Origin: an uncultured Elusimicrobia bacterium
GTDB lineage: Bacteria > Elusimicrobiota > Elusimicrobia > UBA1565 > UBA9628
Assembly: GCA_903830945.1 (NCBI GenBank)
Contig: CAIKVT010000077.1
Span: 1-38,388 of the forward strand
Length of the DNA stretch: 38,388 nucleotides
Direction of reading: 5' to 3'
In this document: in pieces, positions 8,642-17,028 of the stretch
How positions within the stretch are numbered: position 1 is the first letter of the stretch
Layout: each line of letters opens with the position of its first letter
Position numbers and translations under genes: made by a program
Notes under the pieces: model-generated
What the model was told of the DNA's origin: nothing
Seen by the model: the letters and a program-made list of their open reading frames with translations, nothing else
Database searches by the model: none

Positions 8642-9982
8642 ATGGCATTGCGAGCGGAAAGCGGCGGCAAGAGCCGTTTCGATTGGGGCTTCATCGCGAC
8701 CGTAGCCGGACTGGTCCTGATGGGCAGCCTCGCCGTCTTCTCCGCCGCCAACCCGCTCCCCTACTGGGGACAGATCGTCCAAAGGCACATCCTGGCCTTG
8801 GTCCTGGGTGCCGCCCTGTTCATCTTCGCCATGAACTTCAACTACCAGGTGTTCCAAGACCAAGCCAAAGCGATCTACGGATTCGTCCTGGCGCTGCTGG
8901 CCTGCGTCATCGTCCTGGGCACCGCTCACAAAGGGCACAAGGCCTGGCTCAACCTCGGACTCGTCTCATTCCAGCCATCGGAGCTGGCCCGCACCGCCAT
9001 GATCCTGGTGCTGGCCGCTTTCCTGAGCCGGCGCGTGCGCCGGGCGGCAGAGCTCGAGACCGTGCTCTACTCCTTCGCCATCCTCGCCCCGGTCCTCGCT
9101 CTGATCCTCAAGGAGCCGGACTTCGCGACCTTTCTGTCCTTCCTCCCCATCCTGCTGGGGATGCTCTTCTGCGCGGGCGCCAGCTCCCGCCACCTCAGCG
9201 CCATCACGGGTTACGGCTTGGTCGCCCTGGGCCTGCCCATGCTCATCACGTGGTGCCAGATCCGCTACGCGGCCCCAGCGCCCAACTCCTGGCCGGACCT
9301 GCTCATGCGCGCCGCCCGATTCGGCTGGCCGGCGGTGGGCGCCATGCTGGCCTCGACGCTGCTGAGCCTCGCGGCCTGGCGCCTGGCCGGAATGATGCGG
9401 CTGAAGATCAAGACGATCACCTTCATCGCCATCCCCATCATCTTCAGCGCGGGTCTGCTCACCGGCATCGCGGTCAACGCCAAGCTCAAAGGCTATCAGA
9501 GGAACCGCTTCGTGGCCTACGTGGCGCCCCAGGAGGACATCCAGGGGGCGGCCTACCACGTCCATCAATCCCAGATCGCCATCGGTTCAGGCGGGCTGCT
9601 GGGCAAAGGGCTCTTCTCGGGAACGCAGTCGCAGTTGGGATTCTTGCCCGAGCGCCACACGGACTTCATCTATGCCGTGGTGGGCGAGGAGATGGGCGTC
9701 TGGGGGACCATGAGCATACTCGGGCTCTACCTGCTGCTGCTCTGGCGCGTGGTCGTGGCCGGACGCTGCGCCCGCGACACCTACGGCTATCTGGTCTGCT
9801 GCGGGTTCATCTCGATGTTCGCCTTCTCGCTGGCGCTCAACATGGGGATGTGCCTGGGCGTCATCCCGGTGGCGGGCATCCCCCTGCCGCTGATCTCCTA
9901 CGGCGGTTCAAGCCTGGCCATCACCCTTTGGTCCTTGGGCATCGTGGCCAACATCTACGCCCGCCGCTACGCGCTGCTCTAA
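8642..9982 (+). CDS. rodA: RodA/FtsW (SEDS) peptidoglycan glycosyltransferase
   Basis: 446 residues, polytopic membrane protein of the SEDS family, which polymerises lipid II into glycan strands for elongation (RodA) or division (FtsW). Family landmarks are AWLNLGLVSFQPSELAR, the region LKEPDFATFLSFLP (equivalent to the QPDxGT catalytic Asp motif, with Glu for Gln), GFLPERHTDFIYAVVGEE, and near the C-terminus GIPLPLISYGGSS. It is longer than many RodA proteins because of an extra hydrophobic stretch around residues 210-280. RodA rather than FtsW is a tentative choice. No penicillin-binding protein gene is adjacent. The 3' end overlaps the convergent SseB-TPR gene by 4 bp. Confidence 0.93.
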   Translation: MALRAESGGKSRFDWGFIATVAGLVLMGSLAVFSAANPLPYWGQIVQRHILALVLGAALFIFAMNFNYQVFQDQAKAIYGFVLALLACVIVLGTAHKGHKAWLNLGLVSFQPSELARTAMILVLAAFLSRRVRRAAELETVLYSFAILAPVLALILKEPDFATFLSFLPILLGMLFCAGASSRHLSAITGYGLVALGLPMLITWCQIRYAAPAPNSWPDLLMRAARFGWPAVGAMLASTLLSLAAWRLAGMMRLKIKTITFIAIPIIFSAGLLTGIAVNAKLKGYQRNRFVAYVAPQEDIQGAAYHVHQSQIAIGSGGLLGKGLFSGTQSQLGFLPERHTDFIYAVVGEEMGVWGTMSILGLYLLLLWRVVVAGRCARDTYGYLVCCGFISMFAFSLALNMGMCLGVIPVAGIPLPLISYGGSSLAITLWSLGIVANIYARRYALL

Positions 9983-11076
9983 GAGACGTCCCCGGATCCC
10001 TTGAGCAGTGCCAAGAGCGCCTCGTCGCCGGGAAAGTCCTTAAGCGCTGCGCCCGCGGACTTCCGAGCCTCCTCGGTCCGCCCAAGGGCTATAAGGGCCC
10101 GCACGCCGTTGACGCGGAAAGAAAGCTCAGCCGGGTACTTAGCGGCAGCCTTGCCGCAGAACTCCGCGCATTCGTCCAAGCGTCCGGTCTTGCCGAGGAT
10201 GGCGGCCTGGCACATCCAGGCGAAAGCCTCGTCGCCCTTACGCGCAAGCCAGTCGCAGAGGGACTCAGCCTCCCCATACATCTCGAAGCCGATCAACGAA
10301 TGCAGGATATCCCGCAGGTAGCGGCCGGCGCCTGCGGTATCGGAAACTCCACAAGTACCGGCCGGACGGATTTCCTCACGGCTGGCACCGAGGCTCTTCA
10401 GATAGCGCAAGACCTGCAGGAAATGGCGGCACACCATCCAGACCACTCCGTTACGGCCCAAGTCGAGCCGCACAAGCTTACGCAAGTCCTCGGCGACAAA
10501 GTGCCCGGCCGCCGGCAGGCACAGAAGCTTGCCCTCACCCTGCCGGCCGCCCAAATCGGCACGACCGTAAGCGATGGGCACCCCTTCCGGGATGGCGAGA
10601 CGCGCCACTGGAAGTTCATAAAGCTCAGGAGTATCCTCCGGGACGCGGCCCTCGCCGAGCGAGCGCACCAAAGACCAGGGGACCGATACCTGGGTGCCCA
10701 ACTCGAGGGTGAGCCGCAGCCCCGCGAAGTAGCGCACCCCGCGCAGAAGGCGGAAGACCTCCCCCGGCTGGTGCTCCATCCAGACGAATTCCTTGCCCCC
10801 GGGAGCGCGCAGGCGACACGCGCGCACGAACTCACCCACATCGTCCCGGGCCGGGAAGACCGGGACCCAGATTCCTCCCAACTCCGGGTCGCGGTCGGCC
10901 CAGGCCGCGAAGTCCCGGGCCTTGCGGGACACCCGCACCTCGGGACCGTCCGGCAGCGGTTGGTCCACACCCAACAGGAAGGTCTGCGACCGTAAAAGCT
11001 CCCGGTAGAGGCTGCCGCGGGGATGGCGCGGATGGTCCGCGGCCTGCTGGATCAAGTGCTCCAACGTTTCTACCAC
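9979..11076 (-). CDS. SseB-like domain protein with C-terminal TPR-like helices
   Basis: 365 residues, GTG start. The first 130 residues resemble the SseB N-terminal domain (LYRELLRSQTFLLGV, then GGIWVPVFPARDDVGEF, a pattern typical of SseB-like proteins of unknown role). The C-terminal third is built of paired helices like tetratricopeptide repeats (EAESLCDWLARKGDEAFAWM, then LDECAEFCGKAAAKYP and EEARKSAGAALKDFPGD). Residues 233-252 (EIRPAGTCGVSDTAGAG) are encoded by a palindromic repeat also found at 19747-19804 in an unrelated gene; it looks inserted in a loop between helices. No signal peptide, so probably a cytoplasmic scaffold or regulator; the function is unknown. Confidence 0.82.
   Translation of the reverse strand: MVETLEHLIQQAADHPRHPRGSLYRELLRSQTFLLGVDQPLPDGPEVRVSRKARDFAAWADRDPELGGIWVPVFPARDDVGEFVRACRLRAPGGKEFVWMEHQPGEVFRLLRGVRYFAGLRLTLELGTQVSVPWSLVRSLGEGRVPEDTPELYELPVARLAIPEGVPIAYGRADLGGRQGEGKLLCLPAAGHFVAEDLRKLVRLDLGRNGVVWMVCRHFLQVLRYLKSLGASREEIRPAGTCGVSDTAGAGRYLRDILHSLIGFEMYGEAESLCDWLARKGDEAFAWMCQAAILGKTGRLDECAEFCGKAAAKYPAELSFRVNGVRALIALGRTEEARKSAGAALKDFPGDEALLALLKGSGDVS
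10329..10386. repeat. 58-bp palindromic repeat inside a protein gene, copy A
   Basis: Matches 19747-19804 at 48 of 58 positions by eye without gaps; all ten differences are transitions. It lies in frame within the minus-strand SseB-TPR gene. The surrounding 10323-10363 forms an imperfect inverted repeat: GGCCGG/CCGGCC outside and CCTGCGG/CCACAAG inside an 11-nt loop. In the minus-strand RNA the inner stem still pairs through G-U wobbles (CUUGUGG with CCGCAGG). Confidence 0.75.
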
Positions 11077-11082
11077 AGCCCC

Positions 11083-11088
11083 AAGTTA
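11083..11088 (-). promoter_or_regulatory. Candidate -10 element of the SseB-TPR gene
   Basis: TAACTT on the minus strand, seven bases before the GTG start at 11076, so the predicted transcript starts at the start codon. It lacks the upstream TG seen at other promoters here and is weaker evidence. Confidence 0.3.
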
Positions 11089-11135
11089 TCCTCTTAAGAA
11101 CAGATTGTCAAGCCATAAGCCGCGCCGTTCAATTT

Positions 11136-11143
11136 TGTAGAAT
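11136..11143 (+). promoter_or_regulatory. Candidate -10 element of fba
   Basis: TGTAGAAT within ATTTTGTAGAAT. A start near 11150 would give an 18-nt leader carrying a strong Shine-Dalgarno AGGAGG at 11157-11162, six bases before the ATG at 11168. This gene is therefore a leadered contrast to the leaderless genes nearby. Confidence 0.5.
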
Positions 11144-11167
11144 ATCGCAGTCATCCAGGAGGAATCC

Positions 11168-12166
11168 ATGGCCAACATGGTCGCCGACGTCAAGACGGTC
11201 TCTTACAAGGACTTGGGCTTCGTCAACACGCGGGAGATGTTCAAGGACGCGATGAAGAACGGCTACGCGGTCCCCGCCTACAACTTCAACAACATGGAGC
11301 AGATCCAGGCCATCATCACCGCCTGCCAGAAAAGCCGCTCGCCAGTCATCCTGCAGGTCTCCAAGGGCGCGCGCGACTACGCCAACGCGACTCTGCTGCG
11401 CTGGATGGGCCGCGGCGCCATCGAGATGATGAAAGAGATGGGTAAGCCGGTGCCCGTGGCCCTGCACCTCGACCACGGCGACACCTTCGAACTCTGCAAG
11501 TCCTGCATCGACTCGGGCTTCTCCTCGGTCATGATCGACGCCTCCTCCAAGCCCTTCGCCGAGAACGTGGCCCTGACAAAGAAGGTCGTGGAGTACGCCC
11601 ACCCGCGCGACGTGACCGTGGAAGGCGAACTGGGCGTGCTGGCCGGCATCGAAGACGAGGTCTCGGCCGAGAAATCCCACTACACGGATCCCAAGGACGT
11701 GGAGAACTTCGTCAAGCAGACCGGCGCGGACTCGCTGGCCATCTCCATCGGGACCAGCCACGGGGCCTACAAGTTCAAGCTCAAGCCGGGCGAGTCGGTG
11801 CCGCCCCTGCGCTTCGACATCCTCGAGGCCTGCGAGAAGCGCATCCCGGGCTTCCCCATCGTGCTGCACGGCGCCTCCTCGGTCCTCAGCGCCTACATCG
11901 ACATGATCAATAAGTATGGCGGCAAGATGGAAGGCACGGCCGGCATACCGGAAGAGCAGCTGCGAAAAGCCGCCAAGTCCGCGGTCTGCAAGATCAACAT
12001 CGACTCAGACGGGCGCTTGGTCATGACAGCCCTGATCCGCAAGGTCTTCGCGGAGAAGCCGGGCGAGTTCGACCCGCGCAAGTACCTGGGCCCGGCGCGC
12101 GAGGAGCTCGTCAAGATGTACATGGACAAGAACGAAAAGGTCGTCGGCTCAGCCGGCCGCTGTTAG
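11168..12166 (+). CDS. fba: Class II fructose-bisphosphate aldolase
   Basis: 332 residues. The zinc-dependent class II aldolase interconverts fructose 1,6-bisphosphate with dihydroxyacetone phosphate and glyceraldehyde 3-phosphate in glycolysis and gluconeogenesis. Landmarks are the N-terminal VPAYNFNNMEQIQAII, the zinc/catalytic segment ALHLDHGDTFELCK, the second zinc region EGELGVLAGIEDEV, the phosphate-binding SIGTSHGAYKFK, and LHGASSV followed by the C-terminal helices. The start has a strong AGGAGG. It stands alone between convergent and divergent neighbours, as expected for a highly expressed housekeeping gene. Confidence 0.96.
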   Translation: MANMVADVKTVSYKDLGFVNTREMFKDAMKNGYAVPAYNFNNMEQIQAIITACQKSRSPVILQVSKGARDYANATLLRWMGRGAIEMMKEMGKPVPVALHLDHGDTFELCKSCIDSGFSSVMIDASSKPFAENVALTKKVVEYAHPRDVTVEGELGVLAGIEDEVSAEKSHYTDPKDVENFVKQTGADSLAISIGTSHGAYKFKLKPGESVPPLRFDILEACEKRIPGFPIVLHGASSVLSAYIDMINKYGGKMEGTAGIPEEQLRKAAKSAVCKINIDSDGRLVMTALIRKVFAEKPGEFDPRKYLGPAREELVKMYMDKNEKVVGSAGRC

Positions 12167-12178
12167 CTGTTTTGAGGA

Positions 12179-12212
12179 TGGCCGTCTAAACTCAGATTTT
12201 CTGAGGCGGCCA
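12179..12212. terminator. Hairpin between convergent fba and minus-strand gene
   Basis: Two nested inverted repeats, TGGCCG (12179-12184)/CGGCCA (12207-12212) and CTCAG (12191-12195)/CTGAG (12201-12205) with an ATTTT loop, directly after the fba stop and covering the last codons of the convergent gene. There is no following T run, so it may act as a weak or factor-assisted bidirectional terminator. Confidence 0.4.
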
Positions 12213-13607
12213 ATACTGACGCAGGATATCCATGACCAGACTGACCACGGCGCGGCCGGTCGCGTAGATCACATCCCCAAGACCCAAGGCCGCCAACGCC
12301 GCAAAAGCCAACGCAATGGTAGGGTTAGCCACGGCCAGGGCGAAGCCGGTCATGAGGGCCTGGAGCACGTAGCCGCGCGCCATGTGCGCGGGCCCGTCAG
12401 CCGGCGACTGACCGGGCTTGTACAAAGCGGCATAAAGAGCGGTGGCAACGCCGGTGGCGGACATGGCGCCTACGCCTAGGCTGTACAAGAGGTCCGGCGA
12501 CACCTTAAGCCCCCCGATGCTCAAACCCAAAGCCGCGGCCACGACAGGAAAAACGGCCATGATCCGGTCCGCGGACGAAGTCGCGGGGTCCGTGAACTTG
12601 CCTTGGAACGCGGTCTGGCCCAACGCCGCGGTCGCCAAAGCGGCAGGCAACGGGCTGACGGCGCCGCGCAGGCCGAGGAATACCACCTGCGAAAGATCCA
12701 TGCAGGCATAGACTCCGGCCCCGCCCAGGATGCCGTAACGAAGGATCGAAGCGAAGACCTCGACCGCGCTCGGCGGAGGGCCATCCTTGCGATACGCGAC
12801 GAACGCACCATAAGCGGCCCCCACGACAGCGGCGACCACGCTGGCGGTCGGGTGCAGCCATCCCATGACCGACGTGGCGGAGACGACGCCCGCAACCGGC
12901 ACTCCAGCCGCCAGGGCCAGTGTTGGGAAAACCAGGATCAGGCCGGCGGCCAGGGCCACCAGCAGAACCTTCTTAGCCAACGCCGGCTTCGCAGCCGGCA
13001 GAGAGGGGACGGACAGATCAGCCTTAGGCTCCGGCTGGACCGCGGTCTGGGCTTTTCCCAAAGGCGCGGCCTGACTGAAAACGCCGGCTCCCGCGATGAC
13101 CGGAGTGCCGTCGTCGCGCCGGATCGTCCCGCCGTCCATGAGGCCGGCCATGCGCTGAGCCGAGACCTCCACGGATTCCGGCTTCGAGGAATCAGCGGAA
13201 GATCCCTGGCGGAGCACGCCCATGGCCGCCGGCGCGGCATCCGGCTTACCCTGCTCCGCAGCCCGTGCGGGAGCTGAGACCAGTGGCCCTAAGACGCGCT
13301 CCTCGGCTGCTGCAACCGGAGCGGCCGCGGACACCGCGGTCGGGACCACCGAGATAGTCAAATTCGGGACAGAGGCCGTCAGAGGCACGGCCAACAGGCT
13401 CGCGGGCATCAAGGAAACCCCGGCATGAGAGAAGGCAGCCACGGGCACGACCGAGAAGTTCCCCTGGACCGCGGAGACGCCGGCGGCTCCGGTTACCGCA
13501 GCTGAAATGACCTGGCCGGCAGCGGCGTAACCGGGAAGACCTGGGGACAGCAGAAAAATCGCCAAAGCCATGACGCTGCGCAATATGGTGAGCGGAAGAC
13601 GGGGCAT
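12192..13607 (-). CDS. Secreted/membrane protein of unknown function with Ala/Val-rich linker
   Basis: 471 residues; I recognise no family. The start at 13607 is set by AGGAG seven bases upstream; a longer frame to 13649 lacks this. Residues 1-32 form a signal peptide (hydrophobic MALAIFLLSPGLPGY, then AAA). About 190 residues of low complexity follow, rich in Ala, Val, Pro and Ser. The rest is a run of hydrophobic segments, perhaps eight helices (KVLLVALAAGLILVFPTLAL, then GAAYGAFVAYRKDG and more), ending DILRQYWPPQKI. The combination of an exported disordered linker and a membrane domain looks lineage-specific. It is probably anchored in the inner membrane with the linker in the periplasm. 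Confidence 0.75.
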   Translation of the reverse strand: MPRLPLTILRSVMALAIFLLSPGLPGYAAAGQVISAAVTGAAGVSAVQGNFSVVPVAAFSHAGVSLMPASLLAVPLTASVPNLTISVVPTAVSAAAPVAAAEERVLGPLVSAPARAAEQGKPDAAPAAMGVLRQGSSADSSKPESVEVSAQRMAGLMDGGTIRRDDGTPVIAGAGVFSQAAPLGKAQTAVQPEPKADLSVPSLPAAKPALAKKVLLVALAAGLILVFPTLALAAGVPVAGVVSATSVMGWLHPTASVVAAVVGAAYGAFVAYRKDGPPPSAVEVFASILRYGILGGAGVYACMDLSQVVFLGLRGAVSPLPAALATAALGQTAFQGKFTDPATSSADRIMAVFPVVAAALGLSIGGLKVSPDLLYSLGVGAMSATGVATALYAALYKPGQSPADGPAHMARGYVLQALMTGFALAVANPTIALAFAALAALGLGDVIYATGRAVVSLVMDILRQYWPPQKI

Positions 13608-13719
13608 AGATATTCTCCTAGTAGGCCTTAGGAGGGCATGATACCGCAAACCCGGACCAGGACGTATGAGCCCAAAGGGCCATCAAGGGCGGGGATTTTG
13701 GCCTACTTACAGCCAGGAC

Positions 13720-14535
13720 TTAAGACTTACCTGCGCACAACGGGATGCGCATATGCCGCCCATCCCGGCCGTGGTGTACGGCCAGGATCTCGGCCAAGAC
13801 CGAGACTGCGATGGCGCCGGGAGACTTCCCCCCGCAGTTGAGCCCGATGGGTGCGAAGACCCGAAGATCCTTCTCCGGGTGTAAGCCATTGCGGTTGAGG
13901 AACTTGAAAGCGGAAGGCACCTTGCTCTTGCTGCCGATCATGCCGATGTAGGGTGCCGGCGTCTTCATGGCCGCAGCCAGGCACTCCTTGTCCAAAGCAT
14001 GGCCGCGCGTCACGATCACCACGTAAGTCTTCCGGTCCACACCGGCGAGCTTGACGGCCTTGTCGGGCCGCTCGACCAAGATGCGAGCCGCGTGCGGGAA
14101 GCGCGTCTTATTGGCAAACTCCTCGCGGTCGTCCGCCACCGTGTAGGGAATGCCGGCCATGACCGCGGCTTCGGCGATCTTAAGGCCCACGTGCCCGCCG
14201 CCGACGATGAGCAGCTTGAGCTCGGTCACATGCACGTCGATGAATATCTCCACGCAGCCCATGCACTCCATTCCGATGCCTTTAGGCGTGAGGTCGAAGG
14301 CCACCTTGCGGCTGGTCCCCTCACGCAACGCCTTCTTGGCCGCGTCGATGGCCATATTCTCGAGCATGCCGCCGCCCACCGTGCCGGCGATGGATCCGTC
14401 CTCATAGACCACCATCTCGGAGCCGCACTCACGCGGAGTCGAACCCGCCGCGGAGATCACGGTCACCAAAGCCGCGCCTCGGCACTGGCTCATGGCCTCG
14501 GCCATGAGTTTGAAGACGTTCTCGGCTTCCTGCAT
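13720..14535 (-). CDS. XdhC/CoxI-family molybdenum-hydroxylase accessory protein
   Basis: 271 residues. XdhC-type proteins bind molybdenum cofactor and help sulfurate and insert it into xanthine-dehydrogenase-like enzymes. The N-terminal XdhC_CoxI domain has ISAAGSTPRECGSEM and GTVGGGMLEN. The C-terminal Rossmann domain has LLIVGGGHVGLKIAEAA, YIGMIGSKSK and APIGLNCGGKSPGAIAVS. The usual CGG motif is CMGC here (Cys91, Cys94 in GMECMGCVEIF), so an extra Cys is available. The start at 14535 has GGAGG seven bases upstream and follows the DUF6485 stop at once; the longer frame to 14580 overlaps that gene. It is the last gene of a three-gene operon, with no molybdenum hydroxylase in view. Confidence 0.9.
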   Translation of the reverse strand: MQEAENVFKLMAEAMSQCRGAALVTVISAAGSTPRECGSEMVVYEDGSIAGTVGGGMLENMAIDAAKKALREGTSRKVAFDLTPKGIGMECMGCVEIFIDVHVTELKLLIVGGGHVGLKIAEAAVMAGIPYTVADDREEFANKTRFPHAARILVERPDKAVKLAGVDRKTYVVIVTRGHALDKECLAAAMKTPAPYIGMIGSKSKVPSAFKFLNRNGLHPEKDLRVFAPIGLNCGGKSPGAIAVSVLAEILAVHHGRDGRHMRIPLCAGKS

Positions 14536-14536
14536 A

Positions 14537-14734
14537 TCAGTCCTCCCGATCCCGGACCAGGGCCGCGAAAGAGCGGTCATAGGTCTTCTCGGCCCGCGCG
14601 CTGAACAAGCAGGCCGGGAACTCGTTCATGCCGCGATGAAAGGCCAGGCACTCGCAGCAGCGCCCTTTCTTGGAGCAATCGTAGGTACAGTTGCAGCTCT
14701 TGGAATTGGCCGACTTCTGAGTGCATTCAAGCAT
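14537..14734 (-). CDS. Small cysteine-rich protein, DUF6485-like
   Basis: 65 residues with eight cysteines, most within [17 protein letters not shown] (positions 14-30), then FPACLF and a C-terminal YDRSFAALV. This pattern matches the DUF6485 family as I remember it. The spacing suggests a bound metal or Fe-S centre, but no function is established. The ATG at 14734 lies inside the last codons of the MFS gene (8-nt overlap), and XdhC follows 1 nt after the stop, so all three are probably translated as a coupled unit. A longer frame to 14929 lies within the MFS gene and is not used. Confidence 0.82.
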   Translation of the reverse strand: MLECTQKSANSKSCNCTYDCSKKGRCCECLAFHRGMNEFPACLFSARAEKTYDRSFAALVRDRED

Positions 14735-16109
14735 GTTGCGCCTCCTGCTGCGCATTCCTGACCTCTTTGTGCCGCAGCAGCCACGGCCGGGCCAAGAGCA
14801 GCCCGATGGGAGTGATGCCCGCGATAAGTGCGTAGATGAACCACAGAGAGCCTGTGTCCAGCGGCCCGCCCTTGGGCACGAAGCGCTCGAGCATCCAGCC
14901 GGAATAAAGACCCGTGGTGAACTTGGCAAGGAACCAGGGGATGCCGGCCAAGCCCATATAGGCGCCTACCCTGCCCTGCGGCGCGAGATCGGCTACGTAT
15001 TCCAGGAAGCGCGATGACCATACCGCCTCACCCAACGAGAAGATCAGGGTGTAGAGGATCAGGCGCGTCAGGCTCGGCCCGGGCACCAAGATGAATGTGG
15101 TCAAGGCCGAGATGCTGGTCCCAATGATCATCATGGTGATGATGTTGGCCTTGCGCGTCAGGCCCGCGATGAGCGGGACGAAGATCACGATGATGAAAGG
15201 ATTCAAGCCGGCGATCCACTCGAACTTGGCGCTCACCTCCGGCGCATAGGCCCGGAACACGTAATCCGGCATGGTTAGGAACTGGTGCGCAAAAAGGGTG
15301 CGCACGGGCAGAAGGATGAAGATGAAGAACATGAAGCGGGGGTCGAGGACGGGCAGCTCCTTGATCTTCTCGATCAGAGTCTTCTCCGGCCCCTCGGCCT
15401 TGGGCGCGTCCGCGACCACGCGGTCCCGCAGTTCGACCGCCTTGGTGAAAAAACCCATGTGTATGAGGAGCATAAGGACTGTGATGCCGGTGCACATCCA
15501 GAACACCCCGTCGAAACCCAGGCCCAAGCCCTTGATGCCGAACACAAAGGGGGTGTTGGTGCGCACGAAAGGCGAGACGAAATTCTCAGCCACGATGCCC
15601 AGATTCATGATGGCGTAAAGAATGCCGTAGCCCATGGTAGCCGTGCGCGCATCCGTGTACTCCTTGACGCCGGCGTAGAGCGCGGGCTGGATGATGCCCT
15701 CGCCGACGGAAAGGACCAGGAGCCCCAACCATGCCGCGGTGTAGCTCCCGCCACCGAAATGCGGCGAGCCGGACAGCAACACACGGCCGGCAAGGCAGAG
15801 CAACAGGCAGAAGGTCAGGGCCCGGCGCACGCCGAGCTTATCCGAGACGAAGCCGCCGCCGAACATGGTCAAGGTCACCAGTCCCGTAAACGCCGAGACC
15901 GAGATAGCCGCAGCATGGTCGGACATGCCCAGGCGCTCCTTGCCCAGGAACAGAGTCAATAAGGTCAAGATGCCAAAATAGGCGACGCCGTCGCCGAAGT
16001 TGACCATATTGACGAGCCAGAAGCCCTTGGAGGCGCCGAAAAGGATCTTGATGGACTCCCAGGTGCCGATCTCCTTCTGCGCGGGCGCGCCTGCGGCGGC
16101 TTCGCTCAT
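14727..16109 (-). CDS. MFS transporter
   Basis: 460 residues with about 12 hydrophobic segments and an MFS loop motif ([15 protein letters not shown]) between helices 2 and 3. The N-terminal half vaguely resembles POT/nitrate-type carriers ([16 protein letters not shown]). An AGGAG precedes the ATG. It is the first gene of the operon with DUF6485 and XdhC. One possibility is import of a purine, metal or oxyanion linked to a molybdenum enzyme, but the substrate cannot be read from sequence. Confidence 0.85.
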   Translation of the reverse strand: MSEAAAGAPAQKEIGTWESIKILFGASKGFWLVNMVNFGDGVAYFGILTLLTLFLGKERLGMSDHAAAISVSAFTGLVTLTMFGGGFVSDKLGVRRALTFCLLLCLAGRVLLSGSPHFGGGSYTAAWLGLLVLSVGEGIIQPALYAGVKEYTDARTATMGYGILYAIMNLGIVAENFVSPFVRTNTPFVFGIKGLGLGFDGVFWMCTGITVLMLLIHMGFFTKAVELRDRVVADAPKAEGPEKTLIEKIKELPVLDPRFMFFIFILLPVRTLFAHQFLTMPDYVFRAYAPEVSAKFEWIAGLNPFIIVIFVPLIAGLTRKANIITMMIIGTSISALTTFILVPGPSLTRLILYTLIFSLGEAVWSSRFLEYVADLAPQGRVGAYMGLAGIPWFLAKFTTGLYSGWMLERFVPKGGPLDTGSLWFIYALIAGITPIGLLLARPWLLRHKEVRNAQQEAQHA

Positions 16110-16134
16110 GATATCTCCTGTCCGGACCGGGGAT

Positions 16135-16142
16135 ATGATACA
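16135..16142 (-). promoter_or_regulatory. Candidate -10 element of the MFS-DUF6485-xdhC operon
   Basis: TGTATCAT on the minus strand. Predicted start near 16128 gives a leader of about 19 nt that contains AGGAG before the ATG at 16109. Confidence 0.4.
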
Positions 16143-16219
16143 ACACCTAAGCTAGGCAGCGCGGGATTCATCGTCGCCTGAGGGATTGCCGCTGGCCTTA
16201 GGCGAGGAGCTCCCAGGTG

Positions 16220-16228
16220 TGGTATTAT
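16220..16228 (+). promoter_or_regulatory. Extended -10 promoter of the DUF3467 gene
   Basis: TGgTATTAT, a good extended -10 element. Start near 16235 would give an 81-nt leader to the ATG at 16316, which has a strong GGAGG at 16303-16307. An upstream in-frame ATG at 16244 has no ribosome site. Confidence 0.5.
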
Positions 16229-16315
16229 AGCGCGTAGCCCAATATGGAGCCCAAGAAATTCTTCGGCGGCAAGCATCAATACACCAAGTGGGGCAAGCTC
16301 ACGGAGGTACGCACC

Positions 16316-16615
16316 ATGTCCGAACCCAAGACCCTGACCCCGCCCGCAGGGCAGGTGCCATTGCAGGTAGAAATGGACGACGCGACAGCTCAAGGAGTCT
16401 ATGCCAACTTGGCCGCGATGTCCCATACCGAGGCCGAGTTTATATTTGATTTTATTTTTGTTCAGCCCAATGCGCCCAAGGCCAAGCTGCGCAGCCGCGT
16501 GATCTCAAGCCCCGTGCACGCCAAGCGCGTGCTGGCCGCGCTGGCGGACAACGTGCGAAAATACGAGGAACGTTTCGGGACCATCAACGCCGGCCCGCCG
16601 GGACCCAAGAGCTAG
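16316..16615 (+). CDS. DUF3467 family protein
   Basis: 99 residues matching the DUF3467 pattern: YANLAAMSHTEAEFIFDFIF, FVQPNAPKAKLRSRVISS, then HAKRVLAALADNVRKYEERFG. These small cytoplasmic proteins are widespread in bacteria, with no established function. I place the start at 16316 because of GGAGG eight bases upstream and because the family fold begins shortly after; starting at 16244 would add 24 atypical residues. The release-factor-like gene follows 14 bp later on the same strand, likely one transcript. Confidence 0.9.
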   Translation: MSEPKTLTPPAGQVPLQVEMDDATAQGVYANLAAMSHTEAEFIFDFIFVQPNAPKAKLRSRVISSPVHAKRVLAALADNVRKYEERFGTINAGPPGPKS

Positions 16616-16629
16616 CCCCCATTTCGCCC

Positions 16630-16992
16630 ATGGAAGCGCGACCGCTGCGCGAGGCTGATTTACGCGAGACATTCTTGCGGGCCTCGGGCCCGGGCGGCCA
16701 GAACGTCAATAAGGTCGAAACCGGAGTTTTACTCACCCATATCCCCACCGGGCTCAGCGTCCGGGTCACGGACGAGCGCTCCCAGTCCCAGAACCGCCGG
16801 CTCGCCCGCTGTCGCCTGGCCGACAAACTGGCTCTACGCGCAGCGGCGGAGCGCGCCCTCCGCGTGCACGCCGAAGAACTCCAGCGCCGCAGGAATCGCA
16901 AGCGCAGCCGGGCCTCCAAGGAGCGCATGCTCGAACAGAAACGCCTCCGGGCTAGAGTCAAAGGCACGCGCCGCAGCGGCTGGGAAGACTGA
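16630..16992 (+). CDS. Peptide chain release factor-like (GGQ) protein
   Basis: 120 residues, a stand-alone RF-1 catalytic domain. The GGQ motif lies in GPGGQNVNKVET (about residues 20-31), where the Gln side hydrolyses peptidyl-tRNA. The tail is basic and helical (RRRNRKRSRASKERM), as in ArfB/YaeJ proteins that rescue stalled ribosomes by entering the empty mRNA channel. No codon-recognition domain is present. It could be ArfB or a related release-factor-like protein of unassigned role. Confidence 0.9.
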   Translation: MEARPLREADLRETFLRASGPGGQNVNKVETGVLLTHIPTGLSVRVTDERSQSQNRRLARCRLADKLALRAAAERALRVHAEELQRRRNRKRSRASKERMLEQKRLRARVKGTRRSGWED

Positions 16993-17006
16993 CTCCGCAG
17001 GCATTT

Positions 17007-17015
17007 TGCTAACAT
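17007..17015 (+). promoter_or_regulatory. Extended -10 promoter of the deacetylase-GNAT pair
   Basis: TGcTAACAT in GCATTTTGCTAACAT, 15 bp after the release-factor-like gene. Predicted start near 17022 leaves a leader of about 7 nt before the ATG at 17029, too short for a ribosome site. Confidence 0.5.
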
Positions 17016-17028
17016 CCTTGCTGCCAGC

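Noticed and set aside
8683-10995. 770-codon plus-strand frame across rodA and the SseB-TPR gene
   Set aside because: It is an alternate frame of rodA that continues antisense to the next gene; very rich in Arg, Pro and Gly, with no domain.
13620-13707. GTAGGCC (13620-13626) and GGCCTAC (13701-13707) inverted arms upstream of the secreted membrane protein
   Set aside because: Only seven bases and 74 bp apart; likely by chance in this composition, with no insertion-sequence features between.
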